A DNA stretch of 64,000 nt from Lottia gigantea. Lineage: Eukaryota > Mollusca > Gastropoda > Lottiidae. Positions within the stretch are counted from its first letter, which is position 1. Each line of letters begins with the position of its first letter. Below, in pieces: positions 37,901 to 49,160 of this stretch. The stretch spans positions 751,839 to 815,838 of the forward strand of contig NW_008710427.1 of the NCBI RefSeq assembly GCF_000327385.1, read 5' to 3'. The notes under the pieces were generated by a model. It saw only the letters and a program-made list of their open reading frames with translations. It was not told the origin of the DNA and did no database searches. The translations under genes were made by a program, and so were the position numbers.

Positions 37901-40900
37901 TTTAATGGGGCATTCCGCTTTTCATTATCAAAAGCGTCGTAAAATTATAGCTGAAGATATTTCTTCAGTATGCTATTAATATCTATGTATCTACTTGATC
38001 AAACTGAATTTGTTTTAATAGGGTGAATTAAAAACGGAGAGTTCTAATTTTTAATTAAGCAGTTTGACCTTAATTGCTGGATATCATTAGTTGAAGCCTT
38101 TAGAATACTTAGGAGACATATTTAGGCGTTTATTTTATTTATCTGTAGGATACAGTAGTTTTCTAACAGTTTCCAAAAATCATAACTTTTTTTCAGTTTA
38201 ATCTTTCAAATACGTTTTGGGATACATTTCTCTATATTTTGGCGTATAGCTTTTACAAATTTGTTTTCGACCTACAAAAAAATCGGAAATCCCCTTTTAA
38301 GTAATCATTATTAAAGGTTTTGGCGCGTTAATCGATGAAAAAAAATGATTGAACGCTGTGGCTTCAAGGGAGCCACACGGTATTCTTTCACTATGTAAAT
38401 TGTTAAAAATTTGAAAGTGAAAGGAAAATTTGAAAGTGAATGGCCAAAGCCAGGCAAGCCTGAATTTTTTATTTTTAAATTTTGATCTTTTGCTACATGT
38501 TGATTGATATTTTGATTGCAACTAAAATCAGTTTTCTGGCGCTATATGCTTGTAAACGTTAAATTTCAACTTCCGGAATTTTATAGATATTTAATAAATT
38601 ATTTTTGCAACATGTTAGAATTGTTGATTTAGAAGATTTGAAATGACAAAATTTGTCCCGGAAGTATTAGATCAGTCGCCGTCTTGAAATGACAAAATTC
38701 TCTAAAAGAGTACTTTTTGGGATCAGGGTTTAATCGGATTTGCATTATTTAAGGGTTTACATTAACAGTGAACGATTCCTCACAATCGTGTAGGAGCAGA
38801 TTTTTAAATTTCGAATTTGCTTTTTAGTTATTTCCGGTTGATGTTTTTCAATATTGGCCAAAAATATCAAGGCTCATATCTCGTGACCTCGACCTTTGGT
38901 GACCTTGTGACCAGAACAAAAGTTGTTGCTTTAGACGAGATCTATCCACAGATGTCTTCATTTTTCTTATGCAATGTTAACTTCCGGTTTTACAGCCTTT
39001 AGAAATTACGATTTTTAACTTTGAAAAGCTCTGTTACGTGACTTAATTAACATACGACAAAATGTCTCATATATTCTTTTTGGTGATATATCACACTTGA
39101 TATTTTGATCAAAATTGCGCTTTTTAAAAATTGAAACTTTTGTACTCACTTCTATAGTAGGCTAACCGTGCGTAAATTAACGGTGTCTTTAATCCACCAA
39201 CAGTAACCGTTGCCTTAAAAAACGTATAACTACGAATATCTGATGGTTGTAAAAACTTGAAATTTTGAATATTATTTAACAATGTACAAACTATTAGAGG
39301 CAATACAAAATTGTTTAAATGGGCGTGTCAAATCCGGGTTACTTTTACCTTTAACTTAGATATTTGAAATTGTTATAACTCGCAAAGTTTGAATATATCA
39401 ACATCAAAATTTTGCATATAAATAAATCACTATTTGGGACAATAAGTGATCAAGTAACATTTGTTTCGGCATTTTACTCTAAAAAAGGAAATAGGTTCTA
39501 CAATTTATAAAATTTTGATATTTAAACCATTTTTAGATATTTCCGTTTGATGTTTTTCAATATCGACCAAAACTTTCATGGCTCGTGACCATGAACTTTG
39601 GTGACCTTGTCACCAGACCAAAAGTTGTTGCTCTTGGCGAGAAATACCATCATTTGTCTTGAGCAAATGGCAAGAGCCATTTGAAAATCGCGTTTTTTAA
39701 CTTTTAAGAGCTCTGTCACGTGACCTAATTAATATACGTAAAAATTTCTTATATATTCTTAAAGTTCCCGATCTCTTCTTTTTTGTGATATATACCAATG
39801 GGTATTTTGATCAAAATTGCGCTTTTTAGAATTGGAAACTTTTGTACTGACTTCTTTAGTAACTGTGCGTAAATTCACGGTGTCTATATTCAACGGGCAT
39901 TCACGGTTGCCTTAAAAACTTTTAACTACGAATATCTCATGATCTAATAATTGTAAACAATTGGCAAATCCGGGTTACTTTTACCTTTACCTTAAATATT
40001 TAAAATTGTTATAACTTGCAAACTTTACATTTGTCACCATCGAAATTTTACATAAAAATGAATCACTATTTGGGGTAATAAGTGATATAGAAACATTTGT
40101 TTGGGCCTTTCACTTTAAAAAGGTAATGGATTGTACAATTTATAGAATTTTGATATTTTGCAAGGTCAAAGGCCATTGATCTATGATGTCCATTCAAACT
40201 TTTATCTTTGATGTCCGATATATACTTCCGGTTTTGCAGACGTCCGAAAACAGCAATTTTTGAAACTTCAAAGGCTCATATTACTTTTATTTGACCTCTG
40301 TTGACCTTTTGACCAGAACAAAAGTTATTGTGCTCGACCAGATATATTTAAATATATCTTCATTTGTATTGTGCGGTGTTTATTATCAGTTATTATAAAA
40401 ATCAACTTTTTACTACCGAGTGTTAACACTTTTGACTACCCAATGCTATCAACTCAATGCGTCTTTTCACTACCGAACGTTGGGTGGTTTATCGAATTTT
40501 TACTATCTAGTTTTGTTTTAGTTTGCCATACTATCGCAACAAGACGAACTGTTAACTTCTGCAAATTGATAATGAAATTGCATTATGGACAAATTAACCT
40601 GTGCCATATTTGATAAACATATAATCAATGAGCTGTTATATTATCTTTAACTTTATCAATTTGCTATTGGATATTTTCCCAAAAATAGTTTTGAAAGGAA
40701 ATTTGATATTCCATGTAACACGACAATTTTATTGCTATCACGACAAATACCAACAAACTCGAATCAATCTTGCCAGATGAAAATTGAACTATATGTATTA
40801 ATATTGTATATCCACTCCTCAAATGGGTACCATTATTGAACAATGGCGCTACAGTCCCCATTCTTGCATGATTTACATAGTACCACGACGCCTTTTTTAC

Positions 40901-43900
40901 ATAAGATTAAAATGACTAAATAGAGTCGATTTTATGAAATGTACTCAATATTGATGCTAAAGGTTCAATTTTTCTATTACCCCAAGACAAATCTATCTTC
41001 ATGAAAGATCTGAAAATGCCAACAAAAAAAAAACTTTATGATATATTACCCCATGTATCTTTTGAGTGAGTGATATTACGAAAAGCCACTTGAAATGGAT
41101 ATTGGTTTTGGGATGTTTAAAAAGATATAAATCTTCAGCTGGTATACTATTGAGATTAAATATATTAGAATATTTGTACCGTGATAAATCGTTTTCTTTA
41201 TAGTTTTCTATTTTAATCAAATCAATGCAATAAAAGCCCATATTGTAAGGTGAAGATTTATGATTTAGTTCACATGCATTTTTCATGACGTAAACAATCT
41301 GCTTTTTTCATAATAGTAACCATTCACTTGAGGTTATTTATAGGATTGTTCCGATTATTTCAACGATTTTTGGTGTTTGACGATCACTACGATTTGGAAG
41401 CACGATACTTTGCGCTATATGAGATGATTCAGATCGAACATCGATCCTATTCATCGTAAAAAAAAATTGCAAGATTTCACAATTGACTTCAAGATCTGAC
41501 TAGATCTGAAATTGTCACAACAATTACAACCACGATTATAAAAGTTCGAGAAACAAGTCCATTTGAAACAGGTTCCAGTTTTAGCTCCAATAGTGACCAC
41601 CCGTTGATCATGATTTTGAATGACAACTCGACTAAAATTACTACATATAGTAGGCCTAGTAAAGGTTCTTGATGAACGTATCAGATAATACGAATTCGGG
41701 TGTCAGATCGAGACCCAATCCTGGACTAAATCGACACATTCCTTTCGGAACGTCTGTGAACGTAACGTAATATCAGATTATCATATATTTACAAATCAGG
41801 AACAGATGGAATACGAATGGAACAAATCATATTAGAACTTATCGACTCGTATCACAAACTATTTCAGATAAATTCCACGATAAGCTATACGAATTGTCAA
41901 TCGTGGAGTTCGAAAGACGAAGAAAGGAAGTACTGCAGTTTTTGGCTAATAAAGACGGGTAAAGATACAATTAACTTTGAAAGTAATGAAAATTAGTTGA
42001 ATAATGGCGGTTTGAAAGATTCTCGTTGGTTAAGTTGAATTTGGCAATATACCATTTAATTAATCTTTAATACATGTATATGGCTTAATATTGCACTTAC
42101 CAGAGTTGGTTAAATAGTTTCAGTTCATAAAAGGTAATATAAACGGACACAGAAAACTTGATTAGATACTATAAATGAATGACCTAAAAGTTAATTTGTT
42201 TTCGATCGTTCTTCTTTATTTACAAGATGTAATTGAAATGATGTCATTTGAACGTGACGACGATTTGATTTCTTTTCAGTAGCTTCACTATCACTTACGG
42301 TTATTGACAAGTGAACGAATAAAATCAGATCATTATATTATAGGCTACGCTAATAGTTGGTCTTGTTTACTTCTAAATGAAACATAACTTTTATTTTCAA
42401 ATCTTTCCAATAAATTTCTTTCTTCACTAACGAGTGATTAATTTGAAGCTGTTTCTAATATCAATTGTCAGAAAGGATATATTATTTCTAATGTATACTC
42501 TGTAGGTTTAAATTGTAGTTAACTTTCCTTTGTTTGTGTTATCTGTAAGTTTGATCAACATGAGATACATACTGCTTTCTGTTTTCCATAATTCCCGACA
42601 GACTATTTTACTCTGCAGTTTGCAGAATTCTTTTGGGAGATAAAAAAATGAATGAATGAATGAATGAATGAATGAATGAATGAATGAATGAAGCCTGTTT
42701 AGTCATCTTTAACACTTTGAAAGATACTTTACTGAAAGTTATACAATTTTATTGTGGATGTAAAAAGTTTTGGGAGTTTGTTCGTTTTTCTTATGCGCTC
42801 TTATCTCTCTGTGCATTGGCATGTTTAACTGTCCTATTCTTATTATAGGAATGGAAGAATGACGAAAGATAAATTATGACATGTGTAATTAATGTGTCCT
42901 GTTTTATATTATAGGAATGGTATGATGAAAGATATTACATGTGTAATTAATGTGTCCTGTTTTATATTATAGGAATGGTATTATGAAAGATATGACATGT
43001 TTAACTAATGTGTCCTATTTTATATTATAGGAATGGTATTATGAAGATATGACATGTGTAACTAATGTGTCCTGTGTAATATTATAGTAAGGGTATTATG
43101 AAAGATATGACGTGTTATTAATGTGTCCTATTTTACTTTATAGGTGTGACATGATGAAAGATATGACAATTTAATTAATGTGTCCTGTTTTACATTATAG
43201 GAATGGTATGATGAAAGATTGGTATGGAACGCTAGTGATTTTGAGGATATAATATCTATAAGAATACCATGCGATACAATATGGCTGCCAGATATTGTTT
43301 TATATAACAGGTTTGTCGATATATTTCAACATTGAAGAGATTATGAAAAATGGTTTGTTGCGGAAACATCTTGTTTTTTATGGACGTTATTGATAAGGAT
43401 TTTGGTAACTTTCTTTAACACTGCAGATGAGGATGGGCGTGGGATACAATAAGTTCGAGAGTTTAGCGTTCTATAATCAACATGTTTTTTCTGAAAAAAT
43501 TTTCTCAGACACTCTCACTTGGGTTTCTATTCCTAGTGTGTGTAGGCTGTGTAATTTCTGATCTTCAAATGTGTGAAATGGTTGTATTTTTCAGCGTAGA
43601 TGATTATACATCGGGTTACATGCAGAGTTTAGCTATGGTGTACAATAACAGCAGAGTGTTTTGGGGTCCCGTTATTAGATTTAGAAGTTCCTGTAAAATA
43701 GACATCACATTTTTTCCTTTTGATAACCAAATTTGTAAATTGAAACTTGGATCTTGGGCTTACAATGGGTGGCAGGTTGATGTGTGGAACAGATCAAATT
43801 CGATGGATTTATCTAATTTTGTTGATAACGGTGAATGGGAGCTGTTAGGGTTAGCAGTAGAAAGAAATGTTGTAACCTACAATTGCTGTAACGAACCTTT

Positions 43901-45393
43901 TCCAGATGTTACGTTCTATATCTATCTAAGACGACGTATTAAGTATTATTTTATGAACATTATTATTCCATGTATCATTCTATCATTCCTGTGTTTAGCA
44001 GGATTTCTGCTACCGCCTGAGAGTGGTGAGAAAATCACACTGGGTCTCTCCGTATTACTGACTATAACTGTATTTATGCTAATGGTAGCTGATAAAATGC
44101 CACAAACATCAGAGTCTATCTCAGTTATCAGTAAGTTACTTTTTATGTAGGCATAATGCGTTTTTTTTTTCACTTTATAGTTTGCGTTAAAATCTCCATT
44201 TCGGTCTCAAGAAACACTGACACAAGTTTATCCCATTTTACAAATGACATAGCAAGTACAGCTTGGTCATTGAACAAAATAGTAGAATAGACAGCCATTT
44301 TTGTTAAGATTTTTAAAAAAATAAAATGAATGGAGTTTTACGTCCTACTTTTCTGCACCATGTGGGCTAATGAAGACGGGCAACGCCATGTAGGGTACAA
44401 TGAGGGAAAATTTGGCAGGACAGCGGCATTAGCCTGCTCTTTTTCGATTTCCAACTGTCGAGGGATCTTTAACGTGCACAGCCTGTAGCACACGGGGCCT
44501 CGGTTTATTGTCCCATCCGAACGACTAGACGCTTTTTACATGTCAGCCCCTCTTACCTGCATCACTGACAGGGGGTTAATATTCAGATGTCGCTTTGTTA
44601 TATGATCGAATATGTCAGAAAGAATATTCCCCCTAACAAAACGACCACCAGGTTAGAAAACAACAGTCAAAGTCAATGTACTCCATTCTTGCTGCGTCGT
44701 TAATCAATGAGATCGTGATGTAAGATCGGACATGTTAAATTGCTAACTTTTTGTATTATAGGTATTTATCTGATGGTTGTATTAACGACGAGTTGTTTAT
44801 CAGTGCTTTCTTCAGTATTTATTCTGGGTATTCATCATCAGAGAGGCAAACCGCACAAAGTTCCCACATGGCTGAAAATGTTCGTTTTCCGATTTTTATC
44901 ACCCCTACTGTGCATTAAACAACGGCGTCACGAAGAATCTAAACGGAGACAAAATTCCAAAGATTTTTTAGTGTCCAGGAAAGGTAAAGTGGCAACAGAA
45001 GAATTGGAAGTAATAAAACTAGATCGGCGGAAAATTGAAGTCGAGATAATCGACACATCAGGTATGGATTTAAGGGGAGACAACCACAACATCAGACAAG
45101 ACAACAATTGTCGTGAAGGACCGTGTTCAGAATGTATTCAAAATCAAAACACATATAATACATTAATAAAACAATTATTAAATTTAATACAAAGGAAACA
45201 AGTGGATGAAATGAAAGATGGAGAAGTGTTAAGAGAGTGGCGGGATGTGGCGTATGTTTTAGATCGTCTGTTGTTTATTTTGTTTTTACTGACCACTGTT
45301 ATTTCTACTGTATGTATTTTAGAAATGAGGCCAGATTCATTTCAACCTATATCCAATCTCACTATGATCTTACCGCAGGTTGGAATGAAATAA
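28908..45393 (+). CDS. Nicotinic acetylcholine receptor subunit, alpha type, six exons (514 aa)
   Basis: Subunit of a pentameric, acetylcholine-gated cation channel in the cell membrane. Exons 28908-28971, 34055-34212, 34789-34833, 43201-43310, 43595-44130 and 44762-45393 join in phase to 514 codons. Residues 1-16 form a signal peptide. Binding-site aromatics are Trp86 (loop D), Tyr124 (loop A), Trp180 (loop B) and Tyr221. The vicinal Cys223-Cys224 mark an alpha subunit. The cys-loop runs 159-173 with 13 residues between. M1 lies near 244-265; M2 follows GEK (270-272), with the glutamate expected of cation channels and leucine at 9'. M3 is near 305-331 and M4 near 470-491. N-glycosylation sequons occur at Asn99, Asn144 and Asn191. 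The second loop C tyrosine is Phe228. Exons of 45 and 110 bases are family-typical. The gene looks intact. Confidence 0.95.
30122..30867. mobile_element. Foldback MITE with GCGTTCAGACGG ends
   Basis: GCGTTCAGACGG at 30122-30133 is mirrored by CCGTCTGAACGC at 30856-30867. Inside, the same word returns in both orientations near 30399, 30502 and 30724. A second inverted pair, GGAAAGTTCAGAGGTCATAAT (30178) and its reverse complement (30613), is nested within. Several GCATGCGCA words are also present. No protein. Confidence 0.7.
31084..31106. repeat. (GATA)n microsatellite
   Basis: Five to six GATA units. Confidence 0.9.
34055..34212 (+). CDS. Receptor exon 2
   Basis: TTTTTTCAG acceptor, GTAAGC donor, phase 1 in and phase 0 out. 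Encodes residues 22-74, including HLIRNYEKSVRPVFD and LGLTLTQILDL, the standard start of the ligand-binding domain. Confidence 0.95.
34789..34833 (+). CDS. Receptor exon 3 (45 bases)
   Basis: Acceptor TTTTGTAG, donor GTAAGT. Encodes DEKNQVLTTNVWLEA with loop D Trp86. A 45-base exon at this point is a hallmark of nicotinic receptor genes. Confidence 0.95.
35121..35565. repeat. Direct duplication of ~210 bp, 235-bp offset
   Basis: TGAGGATAAACATTGATATT... through ...GCTGACCAGACAAC occurs at 35121-35330 and again at 35356-35565 with only a few differences, so the duplication is recent. Confidence 0.88.
35610..35950 (+). repeat. Modular repeat family R2, copy (5' part)
   Basis: Starts GATAGCCTGCCAGACAAAG, then ACATACGCCCACTGG, as in the copies at 14107 and 48292. 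The tail is absent or decayed. Confidence 0.5.
37615..37680. repeat. GAT/AAT-rich low-complexity tract
   Basis: Runs of GATGATGATGATAGTGATAA type. Confidence 0.8.
37975..38300 (+). repeat. Interspersed repeat family R4, copy 2
   Basis: Partner of 19613-20060 in the same orientation. Matching blocks appear in the same order. Confidence 0.5.
38822..40390. repeat. Tandem repeat with ~700-bp period, about 2.3 copies
   Basis: Blocks such as GGTGACCTTGTGACCAGAACAA (38899) return at about 39600 and 40300. The first two copies also share GATCAAAATTGCGCTTTTTA, AATCCGGGTTACTTTTACC and TCACTATTTGGG. Copies are diverged, so the array is old. Confidence 0.8.
42648..42692. repeat. (AATG)n microsatellite
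   Basis: About eleven AATG units in receptor intron 3. Confidence 0.95.
42818..43200 (+). repeat. Tandem array of copied splice acceptors plus exon 4 start
   Basis: Six units of about 56-66 bp end in ..TTATAG. In most units this is followed by a near copy of the first codons of exon 4 (GAATGGTATGATGAAAGAT in the real exon). Copied acceptor junctions are at 42849, 42915, 42973, 43031, 43088 and 43144; the true exon begins at 43201. Units share AATTAATGTGTCCTGTTTTA. Four units read as GAATGG... meet a stop codon in the exon frame before the next unit. Confidence 0.9.
43201..43310 (+). CDS. Receptor exon 4 (110 bases)
   Basis: Acceptor TTACATTATAG, donor GTTTGT, phase 0 in and phase 2 out. Encodes EWYDERLVWNASDFEDI..., then IWLPDIVLYN with loop A Tyr124. 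A 110-base exon at this position is usual in the family. This copy alone continues into exon 5 in frame. Confidence 0.95.
43595..44130 (+). CDS. Receptor exon 5 (cys-loop, loops B and C, M1, M2)
   Basis: Acceptor TATTTTTCAG, donor GTAAGT, phase 2 in and phase 1 out. Encodes residues 126-304: cys-loop CKIDITFFPFDNQIC, loop B GSWAYNGW, loop C TYNCCNEPFPD, M1, and M2 from GEKITLGLSVLLTITVFML. The frame is open further upstream within the intron, but the phase-2 junction at 43595 restores SVDDYTSGY after LYN. Confidence 0.96.
44310..44660. repeat. Interspersed SINE/MITE-like repeat in receptor intron 5
   Basis: GC-richer block with GAGGGATCTTTAACGTGCAC and CGGTTTATTGTCCCATCCGA. It resembles a repeat segment I remember as common in several marine invertebrate genomes. 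That recollection is not checked. It fills most of the 631-bp intron between exons 5 and 6. Confidence 0.5.
44762..45393 (+). CDS. Receptor exon 6 (M3, cytoplasmic loop, M4, stop)
   Basis: Acceptor TTGTATTATAG, phase 1. Encodes residues 305-514. M3 ends in FILGIHHQRGKPHKVPTWLK, the family's HH...P.W pattern. Then comes a long charged cytoplasmic loop, then M4 after DRLLFILFLL. Ends in TAA. Confidence 0.95.
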
Positions 45394-45411
45394 ACAGTTA
45401 CTCATGTAGAT

Positions 45412-45417
45412 AATAAA
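45412..45417 (+). promoter_or_regulatory. Probable polyadenylation signal of the receptor gene
   Basis: AATAAA 19 bases after the stop codon. Very close, but the first candidate downstream. Confidence 0.45.
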
Positions 45418-47649
45418 AAACACGAAGCAAAGGCACTGATAATCTTAGTTCTTATTAAAACACACACTGTTAATTTTTGTAGTACGGTAAACAAAATATT
45501 CCAAATGTGAAGAGATAGTGTGGTTAGATAATACTCTTTAAACATTTATACATGCCATTGGTATGTAAAATCAACATCTAGAATATTATAGTTTTACTTG
45601 TGGCTACTTGTATGGGCTGGATACTATGAATTTTATTCTATCGTTTAGATACCTGCTCATCTTGATAGACGTTTTAATTATACTGGTCTAAAGCGAAAAG
45701 CGGCCAAACTAAAATTGACTTATCTGCCTAAAACTGACCGATCATATCACCCTACTGACTACGTGTTAGTAATGTATTCAACTCTCCTTTCTCAATAAGG
45801 CATGTCATTTGAAAATGTATAGGCCCGATCAAAATTGGTCGTATAGGACCACGTTTCACCTTGTTCCATTGTAGTATTGTTTACACGAATATATAAGGTG
45901 TTTCTTTTAAAACTTTTCACTTGATAAGTTATAATGTGCATCAAAACTCGTCCTCTGTCACCTTTCTACACAAAATTTAAACAGGGATGTTTATAATCAC
46001 CCAAGGATGAACTCTATTGAAAATCAGATGAATCGGAAAATATTTACTATGAGTTATTGCCCTTGTTCTTGAATTGTTTGTGGACACGATAGAGAGCTGG
46101 TTTCTTGATGGATTTTGACGAAATTTGGAGTGAGTGTTTGTAATCACCCAAGGCGGAATCCTATTGAAAATCAGACGTATCGAAAAATATTTACTATGAG
46201 TTATTGCCCTTGTTCTTGAATTGTTTGTGGACACGATAGAGAGCTGGTTTCTTGATGGATTTTGACGAAACTTGGTGTGAGTGTTTGTAATCCCCCAAGG
46301 ATAAACCCTATATAGCCTGTCTGTCTGTCTGTCCGTAAATATATAACTGTCTTTTACCACTTGCTGTCACTTAAAAGATTCAATTCTATATGGATTAAAT
46401 GAAACTTGACATGTTAAATTAATCCCACTTGAATAAAAAAGCTGTAAACAAAACCCATGAAATATGAAAATTTCACTCTCAGAAACATTCATTTACTGAT
46501 AACTCTTGTCAACCTCTGGGACAAATTAGCTGCCATTACAAATGTGGGCGTATTACGTATCGCTATTTTATTATAATTCAGTGCATAAATTGATGTAAAC
46601 ATACATTTATAATTCAACAACATGTATATATTACAAATAAAGTCCTTTTTTCTGTCACTTGATCCTGGAGATTCCCATTTTCGTCCCCATGCTCTTAATT
46701 TGTCTTGTCCTATAAAACATAAACAGATAAAAATTATATATTAGCCCTGATTATTTCAATGAAATTCAATTTGAATATGATTTGCAAATACAAATTGGAT
46801 ATGAAATTTTTTTAAATATTGCAATGGAAATGGATTACAAGCCCTTAAATTGAATTGAAGCTTCACTAAAAAGGTCCCCTCGTGGGGAAGGGCATACTTC
46901 TATGCTTATTTGGTTTATCTCTTTAAGAAATAATGTTACCAATAAATAAAAGACAAATAAGGCTTACCTTACCACCATTTGATTCATCTACATATTTATC
47001 TTCTCCAGTACATCTTCTGGGCAAACTTTTTACTCTAATGGGTTACCCCAGTTAGTTTTGGATTGTATAGATATTTTCAATTTCGTCCATCACTGCAATC
47101 AAGTTGGAAATCATGTGAGCAAACTATTGTGCCATCAGTAATATGTTAAAACAAGCACACGTAGGCCTATGTCAGTATGTGTAAACAGCCTGATGGTGCT
47201 ATTTAAGTATAAAATTATGACAAATTGGCCAAAATGTAGTAGGGCACATATCTGTTGAACAGGGGTGGGACTGTGAGCTGTTGTATTTAGAAAATTGGTT
47301 ATGTAGACTGAAGATAATTAAAGAAAACTGTTATTGTTAAGTTGTCTAGGTTAGTAATTAACTAATATAGCTGCAATAGGCCTATGCCACCTAAAAAAAG
47401 CACAAAGAAGGGACCAAGCCCAAGCCAAGAGGATAAGTAACTAGTAAGACAGACCTACCCTACAAAGACTGATAAATGATTTTCAGCTTTTTAACTTACA
47501 AATAAAATCTATAAAAAAAAGGAAACGGGTAGACTTGCTACTCAATCCAGAGGGGCAGATTCTCTTATTCAGATAAGATTAAACTTACCCTCCAATCACG
47601 AAATATCATTTAACAAATCACAGTTGTAGGAGAGTAGGTTAGTCACTCA
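45418..47649. other. Intergenic stretch after the receptor gene
   Basis: Contains the 147-bp tandem repeat (45990-46310). Otherwise there is no exon or recognised element. Confidence 0.4.
45990..46310. repeat. Tandem repeat with 147-bp period, about 2.1 copies
   Basis: The word CCAAGG following TAATC recurs at 46001, 46148 and 46295. The text between (TTGCCCTTGTTCTTGAATTG, GATAGAGAGCTGGTTTCTTG) is almost identical in the two full units. The module is related in style to the R2/R5 repeats. Confidence 0.88.
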
Positions 47650-49160
47650 GTCAGGAATATTTTTAAAAGTTTTCATTTGGTCATATCACAATTTTTTTCT
47701 TTATTTTTCGTGTGCTAATTTATAATGATGCCGTCTATGAATTGATATTTTTGATTTTTGATAAACATAATCGCTATTATTCATTTTTTTGTTGTTTTGT
47801 GATCGAAGGCATCTTCTCATTATCCCCCTTGAATAGCAACAAAGACATGTCAAGGTGACAACTCTGCGGGAGATTAAAATAGCTACAAAAAGTTTTAACT
47901 CTTGGTTCTTGCTGTTCTTCACAACCAGGCAACATCTTCCCCACCCTTGTCTCCTTCAGAAATTGTGTTGGTCGATAAGGGGGCTGCAGGAGAAGATTGG
48001 AAACACACCTCTACATCTAGTGAAAACCTGTTACAGACTTTATAGGGAATCACACTCACAGTCGGATTCAACTACTAGTACTACTCCTCCATGCTATATC
48101 CACAGGGATATGTCTAAAAAAAAAGAGCTGCTAAGCCTAACTGGTAAAGGTTGCGTCATGACAACAATATAGGCCTACAATAATAATAGTAAAAATACTA
48201 ATGTGAAAAGGAAAGTGACTGAAGTCACAAAGTTTCATGTCAATGTGAATGATAGGGAGAAAACAAAAGATAGCTTGCCAGGCAAGGTAACATACGCCCA
48301 TTAACAGCTGCCAGAAACGATAAAATCGTTAGAGGCTTGATAATGAATTTTCAAATAATCTTAAAATCATCTATAAGTCAAGGCAAAAACCTGAAGCAGT
48401 TCATCAACTTATCATCAAATTCAAACATGAACAATGTCTCATCGCTGACACACAAGGGTAATAACTCGGAAACTGTTCATCCGATTATTACCAATTTCTA
48501 ACCTAGCTGACCTGCAAGCCTAATTTGACAAGTTTTAATTAAGTCAATAACTACGAAACCCTTCACCTCAATGTTACCAATTACGAACTCGAGTGAGATC
48601 TCATCAATATATACATGCATACCTAGTTTCATCTAGGTTGGATAAAAACTGTAGCCTCTATCGCGCCTACAAAAAATGTGAACGGATGGACGGACCGACG
48701 GACAAGGGCAACGGCAATATACGTCCACATTTCCATGTGGGCGTATAAAAAAGGTGAGTCTGAAAGCATGGTTTATTTATTTCATACCTTGACTGCAATC
48801 TAAGCACTTGGCTACAGTTAGCCTACACACTTCTATGATACAAAAAAGGTGTCAATTGCAGTCAAGGGTTGAAACACTGTGATAGCGGGGGAGGGGCAGG
48901 GGGCATCTTACTCACTGCACGTTAGCCTGTTCCCATCATTCACATTGGCATCAAACTTTGTGACTTGGGAATGGGAAGACGCCTTCGATCACAGACAACA
49001 AAAAGTGGCCATTGAATAATAGCGATTATATTTATTAAAAATCAAAAAAATCAATTCATAGACGGCATTATTATAAACTTGCCCTGTGTACACGAATAAT
49101 AAAGAAAGAAATTGTGATTTGACCAAATGCAAGCTTTTAAAAATATTCTTTTTTAGATGT
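47650..49160. mobile_element. Foldback element with ~165-bp inverted arms, carrying an R2 insert
   Basis: The stretch 47650-47840 matches the reverse complement of 48965-49160. Matching blocks are TTTGGTCA.ATCACAATTT, ATAATGCCGTCTATGAATTGAT (with small changes) and GATCGAAGGC.TCTTC. A further pair near 48215-48260 and 48925-48970 also mirrors (GTCACAAAGTTT.ATG.CAATGTGAATGAT). The R2 repeat at 48292-48746 sits in the middle. Confidence 0.6.
48292..48746 (+). repeat. Modular repeat family R2, fullest copy (455 bp)
   Basis: Starts ATACGCCCA and ends TGGGCGTAT, a short inverted pair suggesting a MITE-like unit. The interior repeats AATAACTCGGAAACTGTTCATC and ACATGCATACCTAGTTTCATC modules. The tail has GGACGGACCGACGGAC, then ATATACGTCCACATTTCCATG. 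Confidence 0.65.

Larger units (their letters stand above)
34834..43200 (+). other. Receptor intron 3 (8.4 kb), repeat-rich
   Basis: Holds a 235-bp-period duplication (35121-35565), an R2 repeat (35610-35950), a GAT-rich tract (37615-37680), an R4 copy (37975-38300), a 700-bp tandem repeat (38822-40390), an AATG microsatellite (42648-42692) and the acceptor-copy array (42818-43200). The rest shows no feature. Confidence 0.8.

Noticed and set aside
43422-43460. A reading NTADEDGRGIQ in the intron between receptor exons 4 and 5, resembling the LYNNADG that follows loop A in many receptors
   Set aside because: It cannot be entered from exon 4 in the right phase and soon meets a stop. The exon starting at 43595 continues LYN with SVDDYTSGY correctly.
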